A stretch of 64,000 nucleotides of DNA from Steromphala cineraria. Taxonomy: Eukaryota > Mollusca > Gastropoda > Trochida > Trochidae. This document shows positions 1 to 13,134 of the stretch, in pieces. The first letter of the stretch is position 1. Each line of letters opens with the position of its first letter. The DNA lies in assembly GCA_916613615.1 (NCBI GenBank), contig OU744721.1, positions 70,995,060-71,059,059 on the forward strand, read 5' to 3'. The notes under the pieces are model-generated. The model saw nothing but the letters and a program-made list of their open reading frames with translations. It was not told the origin of the DNA and did not search any database. Both the position numbers and the translations under genes were made by a program.

Positions 1-2390
1 TCCTGTTTGAAACTTGTAAGATAAACTTACGAGTTTTAAACTGGTTATATCTGTGTTTAATCAGTTAAATCATTGTGCAAATGAGCGTGTACCTAAGTTA
101 TTTCAATTAAGAGCAAAGTGTAATACGTGCCATGTGTTCCTGAAGATGTCATATAATCATGAACACCACCTTTTGAAAAATATATAAAGAATCATTATTA
201 GTATCGAAAGTGGTTTCGTGATAATGACAGCAAATCTCTATTAGGGTTCACTGAAATATTTTTAAAAAAAATATGGAAGAAAATTATGGGTATCAATTTC
301 ACACTTTCAACACTTTTCAATGCATTTGTGGTAAAAACAAGAAGAATTTAATCAAAATCGGTTCAAGTTACATGCAAGCATTTGTTGAAGAATGCAATTT
401 AATTTGTCATTTCATTTACGTACATGCCAATAAAACTTTATCGATTTTAAATGTCATATTAAACTTGATATATTACATGTGTATTAAGAAAACTGCAACT
501 TGATTTTCTATTTTGAACAGCATTTCACTTTGCCGTTAATTTTAAACCATAAACATACATTTTGGTTGACTGCATTTGACACTGTTAGTACAGTGACCTA
601 CGAAAGCCATGATTAAGTCATTCAATTTGAAATCGATTTGTTTTATTGGGGAAAAAAACGTCATATAAATGTAAAGCTTGATATCTGGACCATAACTTTA
701 TTTAATCCTGTTCCCCTTGTCATTTATATTTGAAGCTTTTATGTCACTCACTTGTCTTTCTAGATATAGATGCAAAGAGGGAATTAAGGTTAGGTTAAAA
801 AGATTTGGTCACGAAATTTCAACCCATATAGGTAATGTTCTCATCAACCATATATTCATCTCCTCCTTACTATTTTCCAATTGGCACTATGATTCGTCTC
901 AACATTATTCTTTTAATCTCAATAAATATTAATATCTTGAAATTTCAAAGTGAAAGACGTAAGGTTAATACATAATTGATAGACGAGATCGATTCTGCCC
1001 ATAGAAGAAGACGCAACTAAAGGAAAACTAACATTTGCTGTGCTCAGCAGCCAATAAAATAACTACAAAGATTAACAATGTTTTAGGATTAAGTATCAGT
1101 GCCTAGGAATCGCGTTTCCCATTTAAAGCAAACCTCAAGATTTAAAAATAATTGCAATATGTTTTTCTTTTATAGTCCTTTTCCATTAATCTTATCAGAC
1201 ATGCATTAAGTAATTATAATCTAAGAATACCCCTCTAATTTCATATTATTAAATGTTGAAGTTTAGACCATAACACGTATTCAACATTGTGTCAATAGTT
1301 GAATAACACATGGTTAGACTGTTGACGTTGATTTCGTACAGATATTCTATATACAAAATGAACAATGTTTCGAAATGTAACAAAAGCTTTTCTAAAATCA
1401 TTCCCCTGGGGTACATGTTGCAGGTTGCAGCACATCAAGATGTAAAACGAACTTTAAAAGTGATTATTATTGCAGCATGATAGGTTACACTCATCAACAG
1501 CAGATTGTACATTATGTCTCCTTGGATATTGCTGCAGACAGAATATTGACAAGACTTCTATTACTGACCTATATTTAGCAACATCCTTTAAGGTCTGCTG
1601 CATTTTTACTCAGCCAATTGATCCGCAGAGTGATTCGGTTTTCGACGCTCCTTTTACTGCAATATACACTCTTTTTCACATTTAGAAGTATGAAACAGAC
1701 AAGAACAAGGCAATCATCCATCGATTTGTGTTCATCTCGATGGCAGTATATAAAATAATACGTACATTATGTATATACTACAGATCAAGACCTTGTACCC
1801 TCTTTCTCTTGACCAAAGTTATCATTGGCATTATTGGTTCTATGCTTCTCGTGTTATCAATTCAAATGTATCTCCCAAGAGAACTGAGCAGATTAAAGTC
1901 TGCTCCACGTTGTCAGAATGCATCAACATCTACCAATAAAATGATCTAGGTAGTGTACAGTCTGCAATAAGGATATCACGATAATATCAGGGTAACATAT
2001 ACAACTGTCTAGCTACAGACAAGTTCGATGTTAAAATCTGCCAGGTTTCAACAATGGCACTGTAAGGTTAGAACAGAATTTTGTTATTATAAAAGTGTAA
2101 TTAGAAACATTACTATAAATCCAAAATCTTAAATAAAGAGGTAATGTCAATTGTAAGTCCGAAAGACATTCAGAATTGATTTATTCACTTCGATATTGGT
2201 ACTTATTAGAGCCTGTTAATGTCTCAAATCTGCGGGAAAAGTTTCATTCCTTATTTACTCACTTAGGACATAATCATTAAAACCATGTTCTGAGAAATAG
2301 ATAATTTAACAATATTGACTTTTCCTTGATACGAAGCGAAGAATAGGTGGATTAGACGGATGCCTTGACCCAAGGCAATCTTTAATAGAA
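1..2390. other. No gene recognised; AT-rich non-coding DNA
   Basis: Only short open frames (under 80 codons) without splice context, repeats or family motifs are visible here. I see no repeat boundaries, RNA genes or convincing exons. It is treated as intergenic or intronic sequence. Confidence 0.5.
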
Positions 2391-2391
2391 C

Positions 2392-3330
2392 ATGTCGACA
2401 GGGTTGGTGTCAGACGTTCTGTTGGAAATCGGAGGTAAGAGCGTTGGTTGCATCAGCGAACAATCTGGATCAGTTGATGTTCTTTTGATCCAATTCAAGG
2501 ACTTCTGTGTTTTTGCTGCTATGATAACGTTTCTCTGCTTTTCTCAGATGAGGTTCTTCAACAATGTCGCATCTTGTTGCTCTGCTGCTTCAATTTGTTT
2601 GTCAAGTTCATCAATTACTCAATAGGTGCCAGATCTTAAATATCCTAAAGAAGGATTGAAACATGTATTGAAAATTGTCCATAAAGCCAAGGTTGGACTC
2701 ACCAGTGTCCTTCTGCAGTGTTTGCAAGTTGATTTGGATCTTCTTTTTTCAAGAAATAGCAGCCACATTCTTTAACCATTCCAATGATGTCTGTAAGAAT
2801 TATTACGTGAGAAAAGATGATATGTGGTCCTTAATTTTCTAAAAAACTGAAATTTTCTTTTGTTACTATGTTTTCCTCACAGAGAGGTGTTGGTCCACAT
2901 GGAGTTGAAGTCTTCTGCATCGTTTCTTGGAGATGACATGGATATACTTATAAGCCTGTTTGCGCACGTGTACGCTCGCCACAGATTTTGATACGTGTCC
3001 GCTTTATGAAATTACATTATCAACTCTCAATCAATAATTTCTTCACCAATTGTTCAAAAGCATTTATTTCTATAGTGACGCCCTTAGAAGGAACGTGTCT
3101 TCCAACTCTACTCTTCTTACCTTCGCTCGTTGATTTTTTCTTAGGATTACATTTTTCTTCCAATTTTCCTCATGTACTGAACGCATTATAAGTTTTTCGG
3201 AGACGATGACTCCTAAATTGAAGAAGATGGTGACTTTTCTTTCGTAGAAAATGATGCCTGGGCCTCAATGGTATTGTCATCTTTCTCGGAAATGATGCTG
3301 CCATTAGAGGCACATCTTGATTGAATTGTA
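2392..3330 (-). pseudogene. Decayed multi-exon gene fragment, product unknown
   Basis: On the minus strand an exon-like block at 2790-2703 is bounded by a TTACAG acceptor and a CTG|GTGAGT donor and encodes about 29 residues beginning (D)IIGMVKECGCYFLKK. Downstream (lower coordinates, about 2628-2395) is a charged, coiled-coil-like stretch starting IDELDKQIEAAEQQ, whose frame is broken by a stop and an apparent frameshift into a segment with LRKAEKRYHSSKN and LFADATNALTSDFQQ. Upstream at about 3160-3030 is a Lys/Ser-rich open segment (CNPKKKSTSEGKK...) ending in a stop. Several frames stay coding-like in composition, but stops interrupt them, so this looks like a dead or partial gene. I do not recognise the protein. 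Alternatively some blocks are real exons with introns I cannot delimit. Confidence 0.4.
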
Positions 3331-5920
3331 CGATTTTCTGAAGCAGAAACCCAAATTGTAGTGATTACAGCCAAATTAGCTTAATTCGTTTCTATTTCTT
3401 GCACATCGTAAATATCAAATATATTGAGATGGCTGTTGTCAATGAGGCTGAAAAGTTGAGTTGAGTATTGACGTTTGTTTGCAATATTCAATCGAACCGT
3501 AACAATATGCTCTCACCCAAGGTGTTACCAGATTGCATTGCAGCAAAAACACATAATTGGGGTATCAAATCGAGCGACGCCTTGTTTGCTTCATGAAGCA
3601 ATGCGCAGTACTTCCTCTCGGATAATTGAAGTAATTTAAAAAATTACTTGTACAAAGGTTAAAAAGAGAGTAAATGATTATTACAGAACGTGCCCATGAG
3701 ACCTCGTTCAATTCAAACGACCAAAATCACACATATGAGGTTCTGAATAAAGTTCTCAGAAAAAAAATGTCCGATTATGATGTTTATGATGTTTATCGGA
3801 AGAATGAATTATAAAAACAAATGAAAAAGAAGCATATTGAAACTAATTTATCGCAGAAGTTACACATATAAATACGACAGTTCATAATCAATAGTGTCCG
3901 AACATCAGGTAGTGTCTGTACCTCGGTCAGTTTGGCCTATATGTATGTAATTTTTTTAAATATGCTGCTAGACAGTGTAAAACCTCTCCTACAATATTGC
4001 AATTATGAGACCAATGGAACAAACAATTTGAAAACTACCTCGTGATCGTTGTTTACATATGCATGGGAGATGCCGTCTGTTATCGATCAAAACCTCTTAT
4101 CTGTGACAGGAAGACAGGTAATCAATTGTTTGTTAACGATTGAAGAGACAAAGATGTTTTCATATTTTTGTCTTCGTCTCGTGTTATGATAGATGATTGA
4201 TTAAAAACGTATGAATAAACGTCGTCTAATAAATTCATGACTCTTATTGATTTAATGCAAATGGAAAGCTCTAATTTACTTATATACTTTTTTAATCTGT
4301 TTTATCGCATAAAATATATATTCATATATGCACTGAGTTGGAACATACTTTGATCTCATTTGATTAAACATTAAAGCAGTCAATTGTTACTTGACTGTTG
4401 AAACGTCTCTATTAACAGTTTGTTAACTCTTAATTTGTGCACGTGTTTACACTTTTCACTCAAAGGGCTTTGGTTTTTTTGCAGCCTGTACAACAATTAG
4501 CATTTGGTTAACCGATGTTTTTCTCACATATCAAGTTCATAAGTAAATGATGTTTAATTGCCTTATCGTATACCATGTGTTATAAAGTGCATCTCAGAAT
4601 TACAGAGTGACTCACAATACATAAATAGTTAGAAACATACAATTCACTACTGAAATCATGTGTTAAACATAGAGTATCAAATGAAAGTTGCATCGAAGTT
4701 TAATAATGTATTGATGAAAGAAGTAAGTAACTAACAGAGTTGAAGAATATACTTTATTCAACAACCTAGTCAAAAGAAATGCGTTAAGAATCAATTGAGA
4801 CATGTTTGTTTAAGAGTAAATTGCCTGATCGAAACTAAATTCACAAAACAATTTCAATTTTGCCTTTCTAAAATGGGAGGTAATGCAGGGAAATTGACTG
4901 ATGTTTATCAAATATACGCGTTTTGTAAATGATTATGATTTAAATAATAACATTCAAAATTCATAAGTTTTTCTTTGAAAACAACACTGTCGCGTCAAGA
5001 CTTAAACTTCCAAATCATTTACAGTGATATTTGTTTAAAGATCATAATGGGCTTAAGATGCAGACATTTATCTATGATGCTAAATATATTTCCTAATGTG
5101 GTAGAAATGCGGACAAAGGTCGTGACCAATAAGATTGTTTAGTCTTACTGTCTGCAGTTATGAATCCTTGACAAACATTTTATATGCATTGGTTGTAAAT
5201 AGCAAACCTGATTCAACATAGTTGACTGTCTTGCGATCATTATTCAATTCCTAAAACCTATCTTGAAAGGCAGAATTCAACTATGATTGATTGCTTTCAA
5301 AGACCAATCCCGGAATGTTTTTAAATGTATGAGATAATTGGAAAGTACTCTCTAAGAGTAATAAAACTAAGTTGAAAAACAAAAAGGCACAAAACAGATC
5401 ATATGTTTATCCACGTCTTTCAAACTAAATACAAAATGTTAACGACCAAGGGACATCAATTATAATGATGTCATATAAAAGATAATAATCGGAGTATATA
5501 AAAACTTTTTTCAAAGACATTATGTATCATTGTTGAATATCCTCTTTTTATACATATGGTATTTCTTTATTAAATTTTATCAATTGGTGTAAAGAAGTTG
5601 GCAGATAATAACATTAAACCTCGAGAATATGTTGATAATATATTGTATACACATGCACACGAGAAAGAACATATGAAAGCAGACTTACAAGAATGTACAT
5701 CTAGCAGTTTAGGGAAGAACAATTCATTTAAAAGGTTCGCTTGTTTGGGACATAACATATATTGGCGTGTTTAGTTTTTGATCTATAGAGACAGAACTTT
5801 TGGAGAGAAAAATGTGTCTAGAAAGAAATTCCTATTCAAACCAAGATGAAAGTTTAATTTTCTGGGGAAACACGCAGATTCTGTAATAGTGACCAAATAA
5901 CATAATCTTTTACGTGTGAT
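3331..5920. other. No gene recognised
   Basis: AT-rich sequence with only short chance-length open frames. There are no terminal repeats, RNA genes or exon-like blocks that I can support. Confidence 0.5.
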
Positions 5921-5922
5921 GA

Positions 5923-6204
5923 ATGGTAAGAAGGAACTACTTTCCCTCCTACTCCCAACACAACCCCATTGAACCATTTGAATATAGTCTTAGGATTGTA
6001 TATTTTGTATTTCAAACGATCAGTATGTTTTGGAAGTATTTCGTGGTATGGTATATATCATATTGCGGCAATGAAGAAGTCGCACCTATCGACCTTAGAT
6101 GTTATGCAATAGTATTCAATCATAGCTTAATCAACCATATTTATAAATCCATCACCATCCTTACTCCTGCGGATAGAGATATTAAAAGAGATCGTAACTC
6201 TTAA
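5923..6204 (+). pseudogene. Open segment related to 13.2 kb and 39.1/53.5 kb (family segment F1)
   Basis: This 93-codon open frame contains MFWKYFVVWYISYCGNEEV followed by PIDLR. It aligns by eye, in the same codon phase, with the 13.26-kb segment (FFRYFMIWTWSALTEV...FDLVR) and more weakly with the 39.07/53.53-kb copies (MFSNFMLVWGWSEIT). Aligned nucleotides include a shared AGTATTTC-like core and a GAAGTC-ACC block. The similarity at protein level in a fixed frame suggests descent from a coding exon. No clear acceptor or donor is visible and the function is unknown. It could be a dispersed non-coding repeat with a fortuitously open frame. Confidence 0.3.
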
Positions 6205-6295
6205 AGTACAAACAAATCACATCAACAAATCCGTCTTTATACACTTAAATCTTTAAAAATGCCTTAAAGCAAAAACATGTATAAATACGCAGCAT

Positions 6296-6663
6296 TTAGC
6301 TTTTTATCTGACAAATATTATTCAAATATTCACTTTGACCTAATTGTTGTTTAAAGGGCGACTCTCCGAGGCATGATGAACCTGATCTTATCACTTCCAA
6401 AATGTCTCTCCAGGGGAAAGAAGTAAATTGAACCTCCTTCGTCTCGCCTGGATCCATTAAAGGGTTATCAATAAAAACCAAGATAGCTGGTTAGGTGTTC
6501 AGTCTGCTGTGAGGGTTTCATCATAATACTGGTTGCAAACGATGGTCTAACTCGAACAAAAGTATGTGTGGAAACTATCATTTACTGTAACAAGAGGTCA
6601 GCCACATAAGAGATTCCCATGAACAGACGTATTTCTATGTAGAAGTAATATACGTACTGCCAT
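6296..6663 (-). pseudogene. Remnant of a two-exon 3' gene end (related to 11.3-11.6 kb and 19.7 kb)
   Basis: Reading leftward, a TTTCAG acceptor precedes an open stretch (6663-6582) ending YVADLLLQ-stop. This matches the VADLLFN core of the plus-strand exon at 19,710-19,843 and the minus-strand copy at 11.5 kb. Further left (about 6460-6310) is a segment with NGSRRDEGGSIYFF that matches the terminal exon at 11,323-11,265 (NGFWRREGGSIYSSL). Here the acceptor of the second segment is not preserved, unlike at 11.3 kb, so this copy looks dead. The product is unknown. Confidence 0.35.
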
Positions 6664-7659
6664 CTGAAATCGGTCAGACATTATGATTTGATACAACAAT
6701 TTCTGATGTTGGAAATAATGTGTTTCTTACAATCATTTCAATACTTTAAATCGTCTGAATATCGGAAACAAAGATATGCAGCTTTACATGCCAACTAAGG
6801 GAGAATTATCAATATAAAGCAACACATGAAATTGAGGACTTATGGGAATGTAAAGAATAATTTATTTATCTTTAAATATTCTTTGTTTTGACCAAAGTAT
6901 GTATTACAGTGTTGAGTTCTCTAAATTTAAGAAAATCCTTCAATCTAATGTTTTTAATGTATCAAGTGAACTAAAAGACAAGACAGGTTTCACAGCGGGG
7001 AATGAATTTTAAAGTTTTTGAAACACTGAAGGTTAGAACTTAAAAAAGTTCAGTAAATGATTTAAAGGATTATGTTTTGCTTTGTGCATAGATTTTCTAT
7101 TTCTATTTTCTTTGTGATACATAATTTTTATAATCCTGTTTCTTGTATTGCTGCAATGTAGGTTTATCACCAGAGGCAATATAATTACGTGTACATGTAG
7201 GTGGTGCATACAACTTTGAAACGAGTAAGGTTACCTGAATAGAAACCCATTAGAAGCAGTTAAACATGGATGGATGTAACCATCAATGAAAACCTCTGAT
7301 TTGTTACAAAAAGTTACGGAATCAAGAATTGATGAGACTTAAGATGTTTTGATTTATTGTATCTGCGTACTGTGATATTACTGGTCACAGAAAAAGAGAA
7401 TATGAATAAACATCAACTCAAGAATAGCTTTCTGAAACAATTTGCATAAGACATTTGTAGGTATTTGATTGGAAGATAATCAAATTCTTTTACGAAACAT
7501 TAAACATGCTTAATTTTATTGAGCCTCATGACTACACAACAAAACCTACCTAAAGGGTTGCAAATTAGTAGCGTCATATTTTGAAAGTCATATGAAACAC
7601 TTCCTCTCTATAAATAACGTAGTTTTTGACACCTCAAACAGACGGTCACATACATATCG

Positions 7660-8010
7660 GTTTTATAGGTTTTGGCTCCGGCCGTGCGTCCGTCTGTCCG
7701 AGCGAAAGGGGACACCTATTCTCAGAAACTATATAAGAAATGATAACCAAATTTGCTGTGTGTCTTCATGATATCAATACCTTGATGGAGTTCGAAAATC
7801 AGAACCGCAAAATTATTTCTTTCGGAGGTATTGACAGAAACTATTAACGATAGGTTTACCAAACTTACTGTGTGTCTTCATGGTGTCAATACCTTCATCG
7901 AGTTTGAAAATGAGATCAATGCAATTACATATAACGGAGTTATGGCCCATGTAGAAAAATATTGGGAGCTTTAATGATCACTTATTTGGCGGGGGATGTT
8001 GATGACCATG
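7660..8010 (+). repeat. Dispersed repeat with GTCCGTCTGTCCG start and a 109-bp internal tandem duplication
   Basis: It opens with GGCTCCGGCCGTGCGTCCG followed by GTCTGTCCG. It contains two copies of a block (about 7,748-7,800 and 7,857-7,910) sharing CTGTGTGTCTTCATG and TCAATACCTT, spaced 109 bp apart. The arrangement is typical of high-copy interspersed repeats in molluscan-type genomes (inference), and no protein is encoded. Confidence 0.5.
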
Positions 8011-9896
8011 TCTTCTTGTGCTAACATGTGATCTAATAACATAATGATTTGATAATAATAAACTTATATTTTGAGATTTCCATGCAGGTACATGTCCATG
8101 AAAATTGTTTCATGTTGATTTTAATCTCCAAAAACATGTCATGGGTTTAATGATATATTTATGACATGTGGTGTAGCATATAAAACAGTCATGAATTAGA
8201 CAATTGCTTGAATAACATAATTGTGTAAATATTGAAACTTTGAAATGCCACTCTAACTTGCAACCATTGAACTGTTGTTTAGCAGTACAACCCAAGAAAG
8301 TGAATCCTGAAAAATACAAGTTGCTTTACAAATTGAATGTAAATGGAAACATAATCAGGTAATCTCTTTATTATTCCCACTGAAAAGATTCCAAATTGAA
8401 TCGAAGGTTTCTAAATGAAAAAGTAACAAGACCGTAATTGAATATACATAGCCATTTGGCATTGGAATTTGTTTCCACTGAAAAGGTTAAATCCTTCACA
8501 TCGTTTGTCATGATTTTATAACAGGAAAATAGTTATAAAAACAATTATTCTACATGAAATCATATCTTGATTCATTCAAATCACATTTCTTAGTTTCATT
8601 TGTGCCGACCAAAGGTAATGGTTTCATTTTTGTGAAAGAAAATGTCGACGAAGTTATTGGTTGACAAAGTACATCAATTGCATTCAGATATTTGAATTTG
8701 AATTTTAGGAATTTTCGAGTAAAACTATTACTTCCACATTGTAAACCCATAAGTTGTCTATTTTAACTTAGATGTATTTTGTATTTAAGCAACAATGCTA
8801 CTCATGTTCCTGTTTATTCAGCCTGTTAGACAACTAGATAGGGCATTTGGATTATCGATATTTGCATTAGTAGTGATAGCCAGCCAGGGAAGATAACTGA
8901 ATCTGGAGATACCTTTTCTTAGAATTCCATTGCTGTGACGTCAAATGTTGACTTGTGACACGGAAAAGTTCAGAAACAATCATGCGATATAATAATAATT
9001 CCGCTTTTATTTTTCACTATGCAATGGATTTTTAAAACAACGTCTTCATTAATATCTAGAAAGATGTGCATGTAATGCACTGTGGTGTCCTCCGCTCCAA
9101 TTTTATCCTTATTTGCCAGCCTAGCCAGAGACATTCCACAAAAATAAATGTTAATATTAAAGTAGGAGAAATGAGGTGACATGGGGTTTATCGACACTCT
9201 CAAAAGTATTTCACTTATATCACGGCTGCTAGTATAACTGCAGGGAAAAAGTCTGCAACACCATTGTGGCTATGCGTTTTGGTGAAAACATGCGAGCATC
9301 AGCTTGAAAAGGCAAATAATGGTGGTACTGCGGGAAAAAATTGAAATAAAATAAGTAGCCTAATGAATAAAAGGATCCACTCCATCTACGGGTTTAACCA
9401 CATTCAAAGTCTCATAAAATGATACAGACGATTTTGAGATAGAAACCAAAAAAGACCCTAAGCCCCATTTACGTACTAAGTTAAAAATGTTTCTATGGAA
9501 TAAGCAAAAGATGAGAAAAAAACTAAGTTGCAAAAAAGAACCACTTGCTCATACCACAATAGTCAAAAGATTTTCAATAGTTTGTTAGGTTATAGTCTGG
9601 AAATTGATCCTACCCCCAATATGCACAAAATACAAATTGTTTTCATGGAAACCAGAAAAAATATAAGAATAACCGCACAAAAAACCACTCCACAACTAGA
9701 TCTGACTACATACTAAAATATATTGAATGTTTTTTTAGATATTCCCTGGACACGAAAGCATTTCGAAATCATGGAATAATAGAATCACGAAACAACGGAC
9801 GGTTTGGATGGATATTATAGATAAAAGAAATGGCCATACCGTCAGAATCGGGGTAACTTCTGCATGGGAATACCCACATGAACAGGCTGTCACGAC
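8011..9896. other. No gene recognised
   Basis: Short open frames only. A minus-strand 77-codon frame at 9203-8970 has no splice or promoter context and no recognisable motif, so it is not called. Confidence 0.4.
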
Positions 9897-9900
9897 TTAA

Positions 9901-10254
9901 AGGGGCAGTAGCACGTTTTTTGTTAATTTTATATTTTAAATATTTTACTTATAATTGTACGTTTATGCTAAATGAATTATATTGACAGTGTCAACAATCT
10001 CATTACACAAGCCAATCACCCATAGTCAGAGGACAAAGTATGAGAATTCACATAAAATCCATTGGCGGCCATTTTTTTTTAGCACCTTTAATTCATTTTA
10101 TGTAAGAAAAAGGAATCGCATGGCTAAACTTTGCGTTATATAGTTGAATTATTACTGCTTCATTAAGTTTAAATACATTGTCTTTCAATTGAAACCATTT
10201 ATTTTCATTTTCCTGACATCACCTTACATTCCCCCATAAACGTGCTACTCCCCT
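9901..10254. mobile_element. TTAA-target MITE, 354 bp (copy 1)
   Basis: The element begins AGGGGCAGTAGCACG and ends CGTGCTACTCCCCT, giving 14-15-bp imperfect terminal inverted repeats. It is flanked on both sides by TTAA (9897-9900 and 10255-10258), the target duplication used by piggyBac-type transposases. There is no open frame, so it must depend on a transposase in trans. A second copy lies at 31,310-31,626, and the two share interior sequence (ATTGGCGGCCATTTTT and TCTTTCAATTG). Confidence 0.8.
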
Positions 10255-10258
10255 TTAA

Positions 10259-11260
10259 TATATGCTCCTAAAATAGCTCCTTAATCTATTGCAATGTTTC
10301 TTGATGGGCGGATTAAACATACAACTAAAAAACATTAATATTTTTAATTCATAATTTTCACTAGATCTAGTAAAGTTTTACTAAAAGTTTATGTAACCCA
10401 CAAATGACATAATAATAAACTGTTTTTGCACTTTGATACAGTAATCCAAGTCGTTTGACTTATATAACCCTACAATTTAACTGGTTCTGTTTCATCAATC
10501 ATTTCAATGAAACAAATCAAAATCGATTCATTTTTCTCATTTGACATCTCTAAAACTTTCCTTATCTTACCCACCATTTATTGACAAAATTACGCATTTT
10601 TTTACGGGTTTTTGAAAATCTTATCTTTGGTTATACATGATAATTGATAGTTTGGGGTTTCCCTTAACACGTAGATATTGAAATATCACAGTATGTATGT
10701 ATCTTAAGCTCTTATAACTTCAAAATTAAGTATTACATTACATAAGCTTATAAATATTCCCTCTTAACCTTAATTTCACACTTTAGGGCTATAAAATCTC
10801 GGGTTACAATTGCAGTGACCATGACAACATAGTTTTCTGAACTTTAGATAGCCGTACTAATTGACTGAACAATAAACTGAACTAATAGACAAGACAACGA
10901 AGACAATGAATACTTAATTGTAATTGTATCATGAGAAGCACTGTTTTTATAAGACCCTAGCCAAAATAAACCACCAAAAAATAAATTGACTTTATTTTTA
11001 GAGGGCAGGCGTCTTAAAAATCATATATATTATTTTAAGTTTTTATTTTTAGAATTTGAATATCATGTTATTATTGAAACTTCATTCTATCAACACACCA
11101 AGTTTGGTTGATTTTGGTTGATTATTAAAACAATGATTGATTTTACCCGATTTATCTAACAAACTTCTTTACATATACACGTCAACATAGATGTATTTGT
11201 AGTTTAAGAACTGGCATTGTGAGGCATGGTAGCCATTATCAGTTACTATTTCCAATGTGT
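10259..11260. other. No gene recognised
   Basis: Very AT-rich sequence without exon-like blocks, RNA genes or repeat boundaries that I can define. Confidence 0.5.
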
Positions 11261-11264
11261 CTCT

Positions 11265-11560
11265 CTAGAGAGAAGAGTAAATTGAACCTCCTTCGCGTCG
11301 CCAGAATCCATTACGAGAGTCATCTGCAAGAGAAATGGTATCTAGTATAGTGTTATGTCTGCCATGGGGGAACCACCGTTACACCAGTAGAATAACTAAC
11401 TGCAAATGAGCGTCAAGCTCAAGTCAAATTGTGTGTGACATCTATCATGCATTGAACAAGATATCAAGCACGTCACTAGGAATTGCATTAACAGACTATT
11501 TAAAAGTAATAAATCATATTTAGTAAAAATTTTACTCACAGTAAAAATTCTCACAGGCAC
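11265..11560 (-). pseudogene. 3' end of a gene or pseudogene: terminal exon with GGSIY motif plus VADLL-like exon remnant
   Basis: On the minus strand a strong acceptor (TTTCTCTTGCAG) precedes an 18-codon terminal exon (11,323-11,265) reading DSRNGFWRREGGSIYSSL-stop. About 150 bp upstream (around 11,490-11,450) is a block aligning with the 19.7-kb exon (CTTGTTCAATG core, frame LDILFN). It soon meets stops, so it is probably decayed. The same two-block order occurs at 6.66-6.3 kb. This suggests two tandem minus-strand copies about 4.9 kb apart. The function is unknown. Confidence 0.35.
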
Positions 11561-13134
11561 AATTACGGTTTATCAAAATTATTTGTGATATGAGAACTAC
11601 CTTAGATTTCAACAGTGGACCTATCTCCATGATCAGACATGCGGTTCATCTGCCAAACAAGAGAGTATTATTTATAACAGTAAGAGCAGTTTTGACGATA
11701 GTTGGCTTGTAAGTTATGTATCAAAATCGCATTAACTGAGTAAAATTATCACTTTCTTATGACGCCTCGTTACTTCAAAACTTTTGTTTGTAATGTTTAA
11801 CATGTAATATCACAAAATTGTGATACCAGTATTCGGTATTTATGAATATTGTGCATATTCATCTAACATGTATCGATGCGTTATCTATTGTGTAGCTACT
11901 ATGGAACGTATTAAAACATATTCAGGTGAAAACGCTATTCAAAGGGCGGGTAGTTAGTACGTCAGTTGGGATTTGACGTTTACAGCAATATTTATTATTT
12001 GAATATTACAGCTATTTAACACTTGGATGTTCCCATAGAAAATGGACCGGATAGATCAGAGAGAAAGCATCCTGCTACAACGTTCACCAGTGTATTTGTT
12101 TCCACGTAGTTACAAGACTGAATCAAAGGCATAGTGAGACAAAGACTCGGAATACAAAAGTAGACACAATTCACACCATATTCAAAGCATAAAAAAGAAA
12201 AAAGTCCTTCTTTCAAGAGCTATCAGGAAATGGCTCAATCCCCGGTCCCACATGCTAAAGGGCTACTAGTAAAGATGATTGAGAAGGATTATGGAAATTA
12301 CCTTGCGTAATCATGATCAGAATATACAGTATATACTAATCCAGCTAGCTCTTTTCATTACAGATGATAATGGTAATATATTTCCTTGAAATAGGTAAAG
12401 TCAGCAAACTGAAAAGCAACAATAGCACTTTAGTAAATTGCGTGCCGCCACTTCCAAATCACACATATATATAGCTGGATGAGACACTCCTTAAGTTGTA
12501 CGCGTGTTTCCAAGAAAATCATAATGACGTCACTACATAGGGGGTTTTACCATAATCTGCACACTTAGGGACCATCATGGACATGCTTATCAAGTTTGGT
12601 TAAGCTATTGTTGTGGTAAGTTGTGAACATCCAAGTCAATGGTTAAATCAATGTGACAGGGAAAAAAATGCAAACATGCACAAAAATAATGATTAAAATG
12701 TAAATGGCATTGGTAAAGAAATAGATATTTTGGAAAACGAATCTATACCTGTCTTAAATAGCACACAAGGGAGGACACTCCGCTTGCTAAAACCTGATTG
12801 AAGCCGACTTATTTAAGGAAACACGGCTTTGTTAGAAGTGATTGTCATAGATATATGACACAATCCTGACTAAGAAGGTAAGGAGGGTTCTCTATGGCGA
12901 GAATGGAATCTTCATGCTAAAAACTAATCTGAAATGACAGTTTTTATATAATTACTATATGTAAAAGTATTTTCAAAATAACTCACTCAGTAGAGGATAT
13001 TAATTCACGTCTTCAAATGCTGTAAATGGGTTTTGTTCTGAAAAAAAGGATTTTTTTATAGACATATACAAATGTATACAGATGTATGGTTTTGTTAGTA
13101 TTGCACTTGTAGTTTCAACGATTTACTGATTTAA
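11561..13134. other. No gene recognised
   Basis: Contains short open frames only. The 66-codon minus-strand frame at 12,216-12,016 is Cys-containing but has no independent support. There are no repeat termini. Confidence 0.4.

Noticed and set aside
7660..8010. CRISPR-like or satellite array
   Set aside because: Only two diverged copies at 109-bp spacing within a dispersed repeat; no spacer structure.
12016..12216. Small Cys-containing minus-strand protein
   Set aside because: 66 codons, no paralog in the window, only a weak internal acceptor and an ambiguous start.
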